Source: Silene latifolia (Eukaryota > Streptophyta > Magnoliopsida > Caryophyllales > Caryophyllaceae). From it: a stretch of 64,000 nucleotides of DNA. The DNA lies in the NCBI RefSeq assembly GCF_048544455.1, contig NC_133526.1, positions 9,130,001 to 9,194,000 on the forward strand. Reading direction: 5' to 3'. The notes under the pieces are model-generated. The model searched no databases, was not told the DNA's origin, and saw nothing but the letters and a program-made list of their open reading frames with translations. This document shows, one piece after another, positions 1 to 11,726 of this stretch; position 1 is the stretch's first letter; each line of letters begins with the position of its first letter. The translations under genes were made by a program, and so were the position numbers.

Positions 1-52
1 ACACGTTAGTGATTTATGTTTAAGTCGCCCACTAACAGCATTCATCTTGCAG

Positions 53-2532
53 GTTTATGCTCCTCAAGAACAGAAAGGAGGTCAGGTACATCACCATCTG
101 TGATTGTCATAGGTGCTGGTTTTGCTGGCATTACAGCCGCTCGAGCTCTTCTTGATGCTTCTATTCAGGTTCATACTTTCTGATAATACGGGATTTTTAT
201 TAGATATACACGTTTGATGTAGTCTTCTTATTAACAGTATCCATTCTCTGAAAATTAGGTAACTGTGCTGGAGTCCCGGGATAGAATTGGAGGCCGTGTA
301 TGCACTGACTACACATTTGGGTTCCCGGTTGACCTAGGTGCATCTTGGTAACTACTCCATTACTTAAATCCAACTCGCTTTCCGCTATTTTGGTTTATAC
401 CTATTCTAATGTCTGACATCTGTGAATGTTGGTTCAGGTTGCATGGTGTATGTGATGAGAATCCTTTGGCACCTTTGATTGGTAGACTTGGGCTCCCCTT
501 GTATCGCACTAGCGGTGATAACTCTGTCTTATATGACCACGACTTAGAGAGGTAACTAACTCTTTGCTCCAATATTCCAATTTGTGTTTCTTTAATTATA
601 CCAGCATCTGATAACAAAGTATCAGATGCTGGTATAAGTTTCTCTGAATTGCAGCGATCATCATTTATTTTACGCAGTTATGCTCTTTATGATACGGAGG
701 GAAACCAAGTCCCGCAGGAGCTAGTGACTAAGGTTGGCCTAGCATTCGAAGAAGCTCTACAAGAGGCAAGTACTTTTCGCCTCCCTGATTTCTCATAGAT
801 GAAGTTGCTTGTTTTGTTTTTTTTTCTTTTCTCGTCCGAGTGACAGTCTGTAATTTCTCTTGTCCAGTCTGAGAAAGTAAGGAAGGAATTCAGTGAAGAC
901 ATATCTATAAAGCGAGCGTTTTCAATTGTCTTTGAAAGACGATCAGATCTGAGGCAAGTTACTATTTGCCTCCTACAAACTCCGCTTGTTAATGTTTCGG
1001 AGAGAATTTATTTCTTATAACTGATAAAAACTACAGGTTAGAGGGGCTTGCACATAAGGTACTACAGTGGTACTTATGTAGGATGGAGGGCTGGTTCTCA
1101 GCGGACGCTGAGACGATATCCCTGAAAAACTGGGATCAGGTAATTCCGGCACTATTTTCTTTTGCTGAGGATATATTGACACAGTATTTCCATCTGAAAT
1201 TCTGAATGCTCTTTGGCTGCTTCGATTTGCAGGAAGTACTCCTTCCTGGTGGACATGGGCTCATGGTGCGAGGATACCTCCCAGTCATAAACACACTTGC
1301 GAGAGGTTTAGATATACGTCTGAATCATAGGTACCTACCTATTTACTGTCGATAAAAACCCTAATTTTTTGAAATACACCATGACTTATCTATTTCCGGA
1401 TTGTAGAGTAACAACAGTCTCTAGGCATCATCACGGGGTGAAGGTAACTGTCGAAGATGGCAGTACATTTGTGGCTGATGCAGCGGTTATTGCTGTTCCG
1501 CTTGGTGTGTTAAAGGCTAAAATCATCCAGTTTGAGCCAAAGCTTCCAGATTGGAAAGAGGCTGCCATCTCGGATCTTGGAGTGGGTATCGAGAATAAAA
1601 TTGTTCTGCACTTTGAGAAGGTCTTCTGGCCTAATGTCGAGTTTCTTGGGGTAGTTGCAGAAGACACACATAGATGTAGCTACTTCCTTAATCTTCACAA
1701 GGCTACCGGTCATCCCGTTCTTGTTTATATGCCTGCTGGAAAGTTGGCCAGAGACATCGAGAAAATGCCTGATGATGCTGCAGCTAATTGTGCTTTTACA
1801 CAGCTGAAGACGATCCTTCCTGATGCTTCTATGCCGGTAAGATTATGTATTCCGTTACACTAGGCCTGGCAAATGGGTCATTCGGGTCGGGCTTGGGTCG
1901 GGTCACATCGGGTCGAGTCATTTTCGGGTCAATAACTTATCGGGTCACTTTCGGGTCGGGTCATTTTTGGGTTGGGTCATTTTGGGTCGGGTCAATGTGG
2001 GTCGTTTGGGTCATTTTAAGTCATGATTTTGCCTTAATTAAGTCACTGCATGTTATTTCGGGTCATTTTGGGTCACTTAAATTGGGTCACTTTCGGGTCT
2101 ATCGGGTCACTTTCGGGTGATGTATTTCGGGTCTCGGGTCGGGTCAGCTTTGCCAGGTCTAGTGGACACTCTGTTGTGACAAATTATCGAGCTCTCTGAA
2201 AAATTGGATGCGCGTGATGTGTGCAGATTAACTATCTGGTGTCTCACTGGGGATCTGATGTAAACTCGTTTGGAGCCTACAGTTACGATAAAGTTGGGAA
2301 GTCTCACGATTCATACGAGAAGCTAAGGGTACCTGTAGATAACTTATTCTTTGCGGGAGAGGCGACAAGCATAAATTTCCCAGGTTCAGTACATGGCGCT
2401 TATTCTACCGGACTGCAAGCAGCTGATGACTGCAGAATGAGGGTATTGGAGCGATATGGGGAGTTGGACTTGCTGCTTCCCTCGATGGTCGAAGATGGAA
2501 TTTGTGTCCCCCTCCTTATCTCTAGGATGTGA
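53..2532 (+). CDS. Polyamine oxidase, PAO2/PAO3 type, peroxisomal (5' end outside window)
   Basis: FAD-dependent oxidase of the flavin amine oxidase family; relatives back-convert spermine and spermidine in peroxisomes. I see nine exons in one continuous frame: 53-168, 259-347, 438-551, 678-765, 868-953, 1037-1139, 1233-1330, 1407-1836, 2227-2532. The first visible exon encodes the Rossmann FAD motif [17 protein letters not shown]. Later landmarks are [53 protein letters not shown] and the C-terminal FAD-contact region [20 protein letters not shown]. The protein ends LLISRM, a type-1 peroxisomal targeting signal. Compared with Arabidopsis PAO2/3 from memory, only a short N-terminal stretch should be missing. 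The introns after 765 and after 953 fit only as GC-AG introns. The last intron carries a GGGTC-rich repeat. The PAO2-versus-PAO3 assignment is not resolved. Confidence 0.93.
1861..2161. repeat. GGGTC-type degenerate minisatellite cassette in PAO intron 8
   Basis: About 300 bp built from loose copies of GGGTC, GGGTCGGGTC and GGGTCATTTTGGGTC. The ends are inverted: TAGGCCTGGCAAA on the left and TTTGCCAGGTCTA on the right. Short terminal inverted repeats around a biased core suggest an inserted cassette rather than slippage in place. I could not find a clean target-site duplication. It fills most of the intron between exons 8 and 9. Confidence 0.6.
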
Positions 2533-2751
2533 ATGTGGCTAATGGTATGATAATCTTTATGTAGTGTAAATTGTAATTAGTGTGTTGTATCATTGTATCT
2601 TTGTATGTGATGAGTGAATAAAGCATGATTCCCAAAGGTGGCCAGATATGAAGTTTGAACCATCTCAACCAAAATTTTAAGGTGATGGTTGGGGCTCAAC
2701 TATTATATTTATATCCTATTACGCCCTTTACTCGAATGCCCATTGGGTTTG

Positions 2752-2880
2752 AAGAGTGGTTAGTGCGTACCGTGTGCTGAAATTCCACTTCGTGAATTAT
2801 TGAAGGCTGTCAGGATTCGAATACCAACCATAAAGGTGATAGTTGAAGCTCACTATTATATTTATATCCTATTAAGATAC
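2752..2880 (+). mobile_element. SINE-like tRNA-derived segment
   Basis: An A-box-like GAGTGGTTAGTGCG near 2755 is followed about 45 bp later by a B-box-like AGGATTCGAATACC near 2813. That arrangement is typical of the tRNA-derived head of plant SINEs. I found no tail or target-site duplication, so the limits are approximate. Confidence 0.45.
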
Positions 2881-3041
2881 TCAGATGTACATAGTCTTCC
2901 TATCTTAATTTTTTTTGTAATGAAATTTTTGAATTTCAATTGTCAACCATGGCATTATTCTAGTAGAGTTGTGAATGCTCACAATTTGATGAAAGGGATC
3001 GAAGATGTTTTACCTAGTGGTTAAGATGAAGGTATAATAAA

Positions 3042-3964
3042 ACCCAAATTATTGATTACAACCCTAATATGTTACAAAACTTAAAAATTACCCCCTAATA
3101 ATTTTTTTTTTAAAACTTACCACCTAATATGTCTTTTTTTCTTCAATATCAACATTTTTAGTATTTTGTAGTAAGAGAATATTTTTTAGGTCAGATATAC
3201 CCTTACCTTATAATCCATTACTCGGTCTAACTTAATCTAATATACTCATTGTTTTTTACCCCACACTAGTCATCACCAATACTATCACCATTGATCATCA
3301 ATTTGTACTGATGCGTACTTCTGCTTTGTACTGATGCGTACTTCTGCTTCTGCTGCGCTTGTGTCGTCGTCATCAATATCATCATCATCATTGATCATTA
3401 ATGGTATTTCAGACTCAAATGGCAATGGGTGCAAATTTTTGTCACATAAAATTGCTTTATTCCATTCCAATTTGATTTTTATCAACCGAGGAAAAATAAT
3501 TGCAACCCCGAATTTGTTTCCATGGGGCGAAAATGGAGCATGCTCAAATCTTCTTATAGGGTTCTTGTTCGTCCAAGAGGTTAGTCAAGCAATCACAGGT
3601 GAGAGAAGGGAGAGAGAGAAGAAAAAGAAAAATAAGAGAGAAAAAGAATAGAAAAAGAATGAATGAATCACAGGTGAGAGAAGGGAGAGAGAGAGAAGAA
3701 AAAGAAAAATAGGAGAGAAAATGAATAGAAAAAGAATGAATGGTAAAGAGTGAATTGGAATACAAAATAAAAGGGTATAATAGTCAAGTAACATCTCTTT
3801 TGGACAAAATAGAACAAGTTCACCAGAATTTGTCACCGGAATCCAGTTGTGGTGTTGATATTGAAGAAAAAAAGACATATTAGGTGGTAAGTTTTTTAAA
3901 AAAAATTATTAGGGGGCAATTTTCAAGTTTTGTAACATATTAGGGTGTAATCAACAATTTGGGC
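3042..3964. mobile_element. Non-autonomous MULE-type element, 923 bp
   Basis: Inverted repeats of about 113 bp (3042-3154 and 3853-3964) begin ACCCAAATT / GCCCAAATT when read inward. Both are flanked by the same 9-bp sequence TATAATAAA (3033-3041 and 3965-3973). Long terminal inverted repeats plus a 9-bp target duplication are the signature of Mutator-like elements. The interior has no transposase; it holds a short tandem GATGCGTACTTCTGC duplication near 3310 and a purine-rich GAGA/AAGAAAAA tandem block near 3600-3740. Confidence 0.85.
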
Positions 3965-4274
3965 TATAATAAACAATAGGTTTTAGGTATGAATTCCCGC
4001 ATCCCCGATATTGTACTGTCATTGCGGCTCATTTGACACGAAGAAAAACAAATAATGTAAGGGATACTGAAAATTTCTAGTTGATATAAGTAACAGGAAT
4101 ACGCTTATATGCACATCATATTATACCACCATCACCATACTTGCCCACCTTAACTATTCCCACCACCACTCGGCTCGTTCACCTCTACCACCGCCATCAA
4201 CATATTACTCCCTTTGTCTTAAAATATATCGCTATCTTGCGCAGTTAATGTTTCCTCCTACAAGTTACATACTA

Positions 4275-4366
4275 CTCCCTCTGTTTCATTCATTTGTTTA
4301 CTTTTGATTAGAAATATCTCTTTCACAAAATAAAAAAGATAAACAAATGATTTAAGATGGAGAGAG
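4275..4366. mobile_element. Short Stowaway-like MITE
   Basis: Starts CTCCCTCTGTTTCATTC, ends with the near-inverse GATGGAGAGAG and is flanked by TA on both sides. Same terminal type as the copies at 12481, 41333, 45317, 55605, 60709 and 61140. Confidence 0.6.
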
Positions 4367-5389
4367 TATCAAATAAGCCTCTTTAGAAAGTGCTAGTTAA
4401 TAAAAACTGCCTAATATCTCAAGATTTGTTAATCTCAAGCTACTTTAATTACTTTTGTGGGTCAATTGTTAACAACCGTGACTAGCATTTCGGACACCGG
4501 CAAAACTACCAGGTCTACCACTACCAGACTGACACCCAATAACTTCGCAAAGGAGTTCAATAATTTTAAACTCAGCCCTGACAAACGAGCTCAGTAACTT
4601 TCATCTTGTAAAGAGCTAAATATACCCGACTGTTAAATCCTTTTTCCCAAATGTGAAAGATAGAATGCAAAAAAGTTGATCGATTTCATCCATATTCTTA
4701 TTATCGTTTTTGATTTTAAATGAATTTGATCAATTATTTGAATACTAGAAGTTCAGTGATAGCATGCATAGTTGTATTTATACCTTATGTTTTTTTTTCT
4801 TTTACAGAAGCGTCCACATTATTTGACATAATTGTTCTGGTATCTTTACAAGAACTGCCTTCAGAATGAGGTTTTATAATTTTCCTGGCATTGATTTGAC
4901 TCGAAATCACAGTTCATGAACTTTGTACTACCTGTACAGAAGTATTTTACTTTGAATTTCAAAGCAATTGGACATTGTTAACCATTTGTTACAGAAAGTA
5001 ATATAAACTGAAAAGTTTTTGCTTCTCTGAGATTATCTTCAAACTTTTTTTATTAGAAACTATCATCCGCCACACAATCACAGTTTTGACATTACCATTA
5101 AACTGAGGCTGCAACAACACATCCTAATCGCTTTAGGGAGAATCAGCTACATAATATAGTAAAATGCCTGAGATTATGGTGATTACGCGATCACAAGTTA
5201 CATTCATGAAATAGTTTTCTTGAATGTTGATTACACATGCTATTACTTTCGGCAAAAAAAGAAGAAAAACTATTTCGGCAGTGGCTTCATGTAATATTGA
5301 AGCAAAAAATCAGACAGGGAAACTGTGAGTATTGTTGAGTACCTGAAACGAAACAGCCGAGACAAAATGAAGTACAACGCAAAAACAAG

Positions 5390-8300
5390 TTATCCCCCTG
5401 CACTAACAGGTACAGCACCTTGGTCTTTGATAACCTTGTCATAGAATTGCCAAGATAAGCTTCTCTCAGTTATAGCACTCTGCCCAAACGGATGCTTCTC
5501 TATGTATCTTTGTACATTGTCAGCTTCAGCTATTTCTTCCAAATAAGCTCGGATGTTGCCTCCTGGACCTGTAAATTAAAAGCCATCTGTTAATTTCTTC
5601 CCTCAATCTATTTCCACCATCCCTTAAAGCCTTGAGCATGAGCAACCATTCCAGGTGTGCTAATAACGAGTCATCTCGAGTCAGTGGTTATTGACTTATT
5701 GGCCAGTTCAATTGGTCATTTTAGGTCAGATTGGATCGGGTTATTTTCTAGTTATGTGGTTTCAGCCTTTCAGGTCCAAAAATTATTGGCCAACTACAGG
5801 TCAGATCATGTCTATCCAGATTTTAGGTCACATTTAGGTAGTTCTAAATTCTAATCGGGTCTTGGGCAAGGTCACCCAGTTTGAAATTTTTTGTTGGTTC
5901 CCCTTGTACCTCCAAACCACTTCCCCGCTAGTTATCTGAAATCCAGGCAGGAAGTAAGAACTAACAAAAGCATGCATACTCCGAAGTACACACATAAAAA
6001 ATCCAAAACAAAACTAAGGAAAATGTCAGCACATTTGCAAGGTCAAATCATACCAATTGCGTTGTCAGCAATATTTTTGAACTCGTACGAATACGGAAAG
6101 ATTCCGGTATGGGCCTGCACATATTTCACGTGTCAGAAAGAAAATTCCACCCTATATTACTCCGACACCACAGCAATGTGAGACACAACACAGTGCTAAT
6201 TTGCGAAAAAAGTTTCGTGTTTTAGGCCTTAAAATGAAGTGTGAAAGTCTTGTGTCAGAACGTCCGAGTGTCAAAAATCTGACACCCAACCAAAGTGAAG
6301 TGTCGAAGTAACATAGGTATAGCCAAACAATTTGTTGATTGATTATATAATACGTACAGGGTTGAGCAACGCCTTATAAGGAGTATCATCCAACAAAAAT
6401 GTATTTGATTCATTGAAGAAGCCTTTCTCCCATGGAAGATCGGAATCATAACTCTCCCACACTTTTCTAAGCTCTTTGAAGACCAATGTCTTGTGCTTAT
6501 TCTCTAGGGTTCTAAAATTCGACGCGGTGCAATGTGAGAGATCCTGCAAAAATTACAATACATGGAAGTAGTTACTTGCCCAACGATAGTGGAATTGTGG
6601 TACATGAAATGAGACAAAGCACACGAAATTTTCTAAGAAGTCAGCCAAGAGCTAAGATACTCCATTTCAAACTACTTATCAGGGAACTCTATAAATTCAC
6701 TACGCCAACTCCACAGGAGCCAGACTGAATTGCACAGAAACGCCGCAGTTACATTCAGAAATATGTCCTGGCATAAGAGAACATGGATACACCCCAATAT
6801 AATCAGTTTTTTCTACTTCAGGTGGTTGGACAGAAAATATTGCAATGAAAACAACTTTTAGTGGAGAAAGCTTTTCCATGAAAAGAAATTTCTTTTATTT
6901 GATTGCATAGAAAAATTAACGAGAGCGGAAGAGTATGAGAAGCGAATATCTGACATTCCATCTGTTTAGAAGAGATTGATTGTACATCAAAAAGATTTGG
7001 AAATGCTCCCCCACCCTCCATATTTCCCGCTTCCTCAAGCCCAGGGTATTGCAATTGCAGATAGTTCATGGTAGAGGTGTAGCAAGAATAAGCACAAGAT
7101 ATCATGCCTTTTTGGGTTTGACAAGTCATCAGTTGTTTCGGTATTAACTACAGTACATATCAGCTCAGGAATGGTAGACACTGGACAGGTACGGGCCCTA
7201 TCAGTTATATATCAGCTCTAACGGCGAAATATCAATTATTTTTGAAAGTTCCTTTACCAAGTAATCCCTCCATTAAAATCCAATTGCCTCATTTGCTTTT
7301 ACGAATCTCCAAGATGCTACTTTGACTATCCGGTCACAAGAAAAATAGGAAAGCCATTACAAAGAAATGTTATCCCTCAAACCAAATGGAGCTGAGCTGT
7401 TGTAATTATCTTCAGAAGTATTATGTTTACACAAAACAAACAAGTAAAAGGGGAAAAGGGATGTGGGTTCCTACCCAGCAGAAGATCAGCTTGTCTTTCA
7501 TGTCTCCCATCAAGTAGTTAAGCAACCGATCAATAATCTTCCTGCAGATTGAAAACAACTACCATCAAGCAGGAATTACTTGGTAGAGAGAAGCAGCAGA
7601 GCTTTAATGGGCGTAATAGAGCCCAGAAATTACAAAGAAAGTTAACCCGCAGGAAATGGATAATGGAGATCTACCTTGATCGTGAAGACCAGATCGCCAC
7701 ATTGAATCTCTCAAGACAAAAGTTCAAGAAATCAGAACAGAAGGGTCTAGTGAAAACTGCATCAAATGCCGCCACAAAAATATATAAGCTTTTACAATGC
7801 CTTTAACATTGCATAACAGGCAAGAAAACTAATCCAAGAAAAATACCTGCTCGGCCTGCAATTTTCGTGTCAGCCTTGTACCCTTTCGGGGGTGGATAGA
7901 CTATATCTGCTAATATTCCATTGATATCAAGAATAAGAAGCTTCTTTCTTGAACAAACAACGGGAGCTTTTTGTGGAAAATAATTTAATATATTCAAAAG
8001 GTTACTATTTCCACTGATATTAGCAAATGAAATAGGCTCATTGACATTCAAAGTTGACGACAGTTCTTGCTTCCTGAGGCTCTCTACAAAAGAATGCATG
8101 CTTTCCTGTTTAAAAGAAAGATGCTGATCTCCAGCACGGTGATATTCTCGAGCCCAGGGATTCAAAGGTTTCATGCCACCTGATGTAACATTATCTTTAC
8201 TCTTTACAAGAGAAAAACGCTGGTCTCCAGCACGGTGATATTCTCGAGCCCAGGGATTCAAAGGCTTCATGCCAACTACATTACTTTGACAACCAACAAG

Positions 8301-8639
8301 AGAAGTCTCTAAAGAGTAAACCTTCTTTTCACAAGAATCTAACATATCATCATGGTCCAGCTTAGCACTGAAGGAAGATAACTGGATTAACTGCTGGGGA
8401 TAATGAGTTTGTGAAGCTTTTAAACACAATTCTCTAGATGGTCCAAGTCCTTGGAGTGCGCCATTTGATTGCTTGCACATGTCTAGCGAAAAGGTACGTG
8501 CTGAGCAATTGCAATTTTTACCAGAATGGGATCCACTCCCATCTGTGACTTTGTAAACTGAACCACAGTGTCCCTGAAGACCATGCATCTCCTTCAGCTT
8601 GCATGACACTTCCACCTCCTTTTTCTGCAAAGAGCCCAT
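5390..8639 (-). CDS. FCP1/NLI-interacting-factor (HAD-like) domain protein
   Basis: Exons in transcription order: 8639-7847, 7756-7675, 7541-7475, 6543-6358, 6114-6054, 5568-5390. Together they give 455 codons in one frame. The first ~245 residues are low-complexity and unrecognised, with a duplicated GMKPLNPWAREYHRAGDQ block. The FCP1 homology fold follows: LLILDINGILADIV, TRPFCSDFLNFCLERFNVAIWSS, LLNYLMGDMKDKLIFCW and FLLDDTPYKALLNP. Related CTD-phosphatase domains use a DxDx(T/V) nucleophile motif. Here it reads DING, with Asn at the second Asp, as I recall for a plant subgroup of this family. The paired Asp of LLDDTP is retained. The start Met lies six codons from a possible splice acceptor (TTTGCAG), so an upstream first exon is possible. 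Catalytic activity is doubtful. Confidence 0.85.
5652..5880. repeat. GGGTC-type repeat in intron 5 of the FCP1-like gene
   Basis: Degenerate repeats of AGGTCA, GGTCAGATTGG and GGGTC, weaker than those at 1861 but of the same character, lying between exons 5568-5390 and 6114-6054. Confidence 0.4.
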
Positions 8640-9608
8640 TTGTGCAATAATTGTAAAAGTTGTGACATCTGCTTGAGAAAGTATTTTGACTAAAGGATGA
8701 AGAGGAAGAAGTGAAGAACCAACTTTAGAATTACTTAGGTTCTCCTTTTGTCAGGTTGAAATTACACACATAGTTAGATGTCCACAGGTATTTACACCAC
8801 TGCGATCGCTGATATGTTTATCGCCAACTTTACTTCTTCCAAAATGTCAATGTTACCTCTTGTACGAAGTGCTTCTTCTCTGTTGAAAGGCAAAAAATGG
8901 AGACCCGTGTTTAAAAGAAGAAAAAAAAGTAAAGATTATTACCGTAATGTCATCAAGCAAAGTCCACGGTCTCTAGTATGTGAGATAAGTTGGGAATAAA
9001 TCAAATGTATCCAGAAGCCCTTTTCTAATACCCAAGTTAATCAGCTCTGAAAAGGTTGCTAACAAACGAACAACGTTTTTTCCACTTTCAATACGCCTTT
9101 TTCAGAGTCTGCCCGCCTCTAATTCCCCACACTTAAATCCTTAGGAGTAGAGGGATATTTCATGTATGATATAGTCACTCTTCAAGCATGGAAAACGGGA
9201 CAACCATCAATAATCAATATGATGACAAATGAGCTGGATATTCAACATAAAAGAAAAATATCAGATTTCTGTTTTTTCAGTTGTAGTTTACTTTTAAGGT
9301 CAAGAAGGGAATAGTAAGATATGAGTGTGGCACTATGCTTGAAATGAAATCAAAGAAAGAGATTCAAGGAATGAAAAGAAAACCATAAATGACAATTCAA
9401 AATATTTCTGCATTTCTCCATTCATATGAGGAACAGGAAACAGAAGAAAACATTTCATTTGGAGGGAAATTATATCTTCTACTTCTGTTATACATAATAA
9501 ACTAGTCGGAAGATTAACCATTTCTAAATATAAAATCATATGAGACACTTCTCCCGGTGTTTACTAAGTGCTAAAGCAAATAAACTGAAGATTAGAAGAA
9601 GCAGCACA
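8640..9608. other. Upstream region of the FCP1-like gene
   Basis: AT-rich; expected to contain the leader and promoter of the minus-strand FCP1-like gene. I see no convincing gene or mobile element in it. Confidence 0.4.
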
Positions 9609-11726
9609 TCTATATATAAGTATAATAGAGAAACCAATGTCCACGTGTCCTAACCACATTAACTCTTTTCCCGCCCAACTACATACAATTAATCAAAATA
9701 GGAAAGAAAATCACAAGTTAACCAAAATAAGAAAGAAAATCACAAGTTTCCATTGAAGGCTATTTTGTGATCGGCTACGCACAACCCTAAACTACTGCCA
9801 CTAATCACTATTGTTGTGCAAAGTTCTACCGTCGTCCTTCTGCATCACTCCCTTCCTAATATTTTCTCTTAATTCATTTTTTACCTACAAGTTCTAAATC
9901 TCTGAGACAAAGTCATACTATATGGGGATTATTCATTGAGTAATTAATTAGTTTCCATTGAAGAATATTATGATTGGCAAAGTTTCAGTAGTTTCCTCCG
10001 TCTAACAATTGCCAATTTTACCAGGTCAGATTTATTTGGAGTATTCATGATGCATCTTTAATATACAAGCAAGTAGGCTAATTCAATTCCTTAAATGCAT
10101 GAAAAGATATTGTAATATTAAAAGTTTTATGAATTACTCATGGAAGTTGACACACAAAATGAAAAGGGGTAGAATTGAATTATGGTGTATGAATTAAGTA
10201 TAAGTTTGATTAATTGATAAGATTTTTTTGTTGTCGTTAATGGTCGTTTGTCTACAATTTTGATCGTACGTCATGCCATGGACATGGGATTTATTCATTC
10301 ATACTCTATTTAGTGCTTTCATCAACTAATTATAGATCTCAAATGTATTATTGAAATTCTATATGTATAAAAATTGCATTTACAAGAGGAAAATAGAGCA
10401 AATAAATATATTGTTCTTCACAGGTACGGTAGAAAGACATTGAGATATATATCTACTTTGAAAGCTAAACATGTGATCAGAGTGTACACGAGTACAGATA
10501 TCGGGAAGCTACTATTCTGTATTAAATTCGAATTCATAGAACTCGATTATAGATGACATTAAGCATATTTTGTAAAACTTTGTATTATTAAGTGACCCAC
10601 GTGGTTTAGGGAAGTCATAAAACATACTCCGTATTAGTGAACGTTCATTTATTCAGTACACATGTGATTCGATCCCACATAATTATTAGATTTTAAGCTT
10701 GATAGTATATTTAGGAACACAATTTATAGAAAAGACAATTTCACAATGTGAAGAAACTATTCATATATGTTATTAAATGAGTTTTAACTTTACCCAATAA
10801 GATTGTCCTATAGTATAAAACTGTTTCACTCAATAATTATTATTTCAGGAGTATGTTGTCATTTAAGCTTTGTGGATTCCGCGCAACATTTTCAAGTAAA
10901 GCACATGTTCTAAGTTCCAACAACTCAAGGAAAAACTTCTTGCATTCACAAAAATAATGGGCCAATAGTCGAAATGAGAAAAAGGTCACATGTAAAATTT
11001 TGAAAATCGAGAGATTAGAAGTTTTTTGTACACTAACAATACTTCAGATGAGTTAGCCTAATTGATTATATATAAAGATGATTTATGAAAATAAAAATTA
11101 ACTATATTTCATGGTTATTATAGATTTATAGGTATAAGTTATTAGCCTAATTTGAATATGTGAATGAGAAATGTTCTACTCCATTGTATCACAGTCATTA
11201 CAAGTATATATTATTCGCGTATTTTGGAGATGTAAAAGAGAAATATTGTACTCTTTTTTTGACAAATATGGGTAAATGTTTTGTCAATAGATTTATCATA
11301 TCTTGGATCAGACCGGAGCGAATTCTTTTAGGTCCGGTTCTCGGTCCACATTTATTTAGGTTTCGATCTTTGGTCTGGTTCGGTCCAAGACCGGTTATTT
11401 TAGGTCCAGATCGAAAAGATCAAATTTGATGTTTTTTAAGCTTAATCTTTATAATTTTTGAAATAGTTTACTAATTTACCTTTAAAATACATTACAAACT
11501 AAATATTAACGATTATTTAAATCAAAAGATAGTTTGATTATTTATTGTGTTTGATTTAGTCAAACTAACTAAATTTAATTAGTGCATAATTTTTTAGTAC
11601 ATATACAAAGTGCAATTATAAAGCGTTTACATAAATTGTTGCACATTCACTAAAATGTAATTTCAGAACTTATTTATATATTCTATCTATATATATCCGT
11701 GCAATTTTGCACGGGTTTTAAGCTAG
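9609..11726 (+). mobile_element. Helitron-type element, 2.1 kb, non-autonomous
   Basis: The 3' terminus is textbook: an 8-bp stem CCGTGCAA/TTGCACGG (11697-11704 and 11707-11714) followed by GTTTTAAG and CTAG at 11723-11726, then a host T. The proposed 5' end is TC at 9609 preceded by host A, reading TCTATATATAAG and soon CCAATGTCCACGTGTCC, which resembles plant Helitron 5' ends. Insertion between A and T without duplication is as expected. No Rep/helicase gene is visible. A block rich in GGTCCGGTT words lies at about 11305-11415. The 3' end is secure; the 5' end is less so. Confidence 0.75.

Larger units (their letters stand above)
2533..5389. other. Intergenic spacer between convergent PAO and FCP1-like genes
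   Basis: Holds the PAO 3' untranslated region, a SINE-like segment near 2755, a MULE-type element (3042-3964), a Stowaway MITE (4275-4366) and AT-rich sequence. A phrase of about 45 bp ending in a run like ATTATATTTATATCCTATTA occurs near both 2676 and 2833. I see no further gene; the longer open frames here lie inside repeat sequence. Confidence 0.6.

Noticed and set aside
3585-3878. Phenylalanine/leucine/serine-rich open frames on the minus strand
   Set aside because: Produced by the purine-rich GAGA/AAGAAAAA tandem tract inside the MULE-type element.
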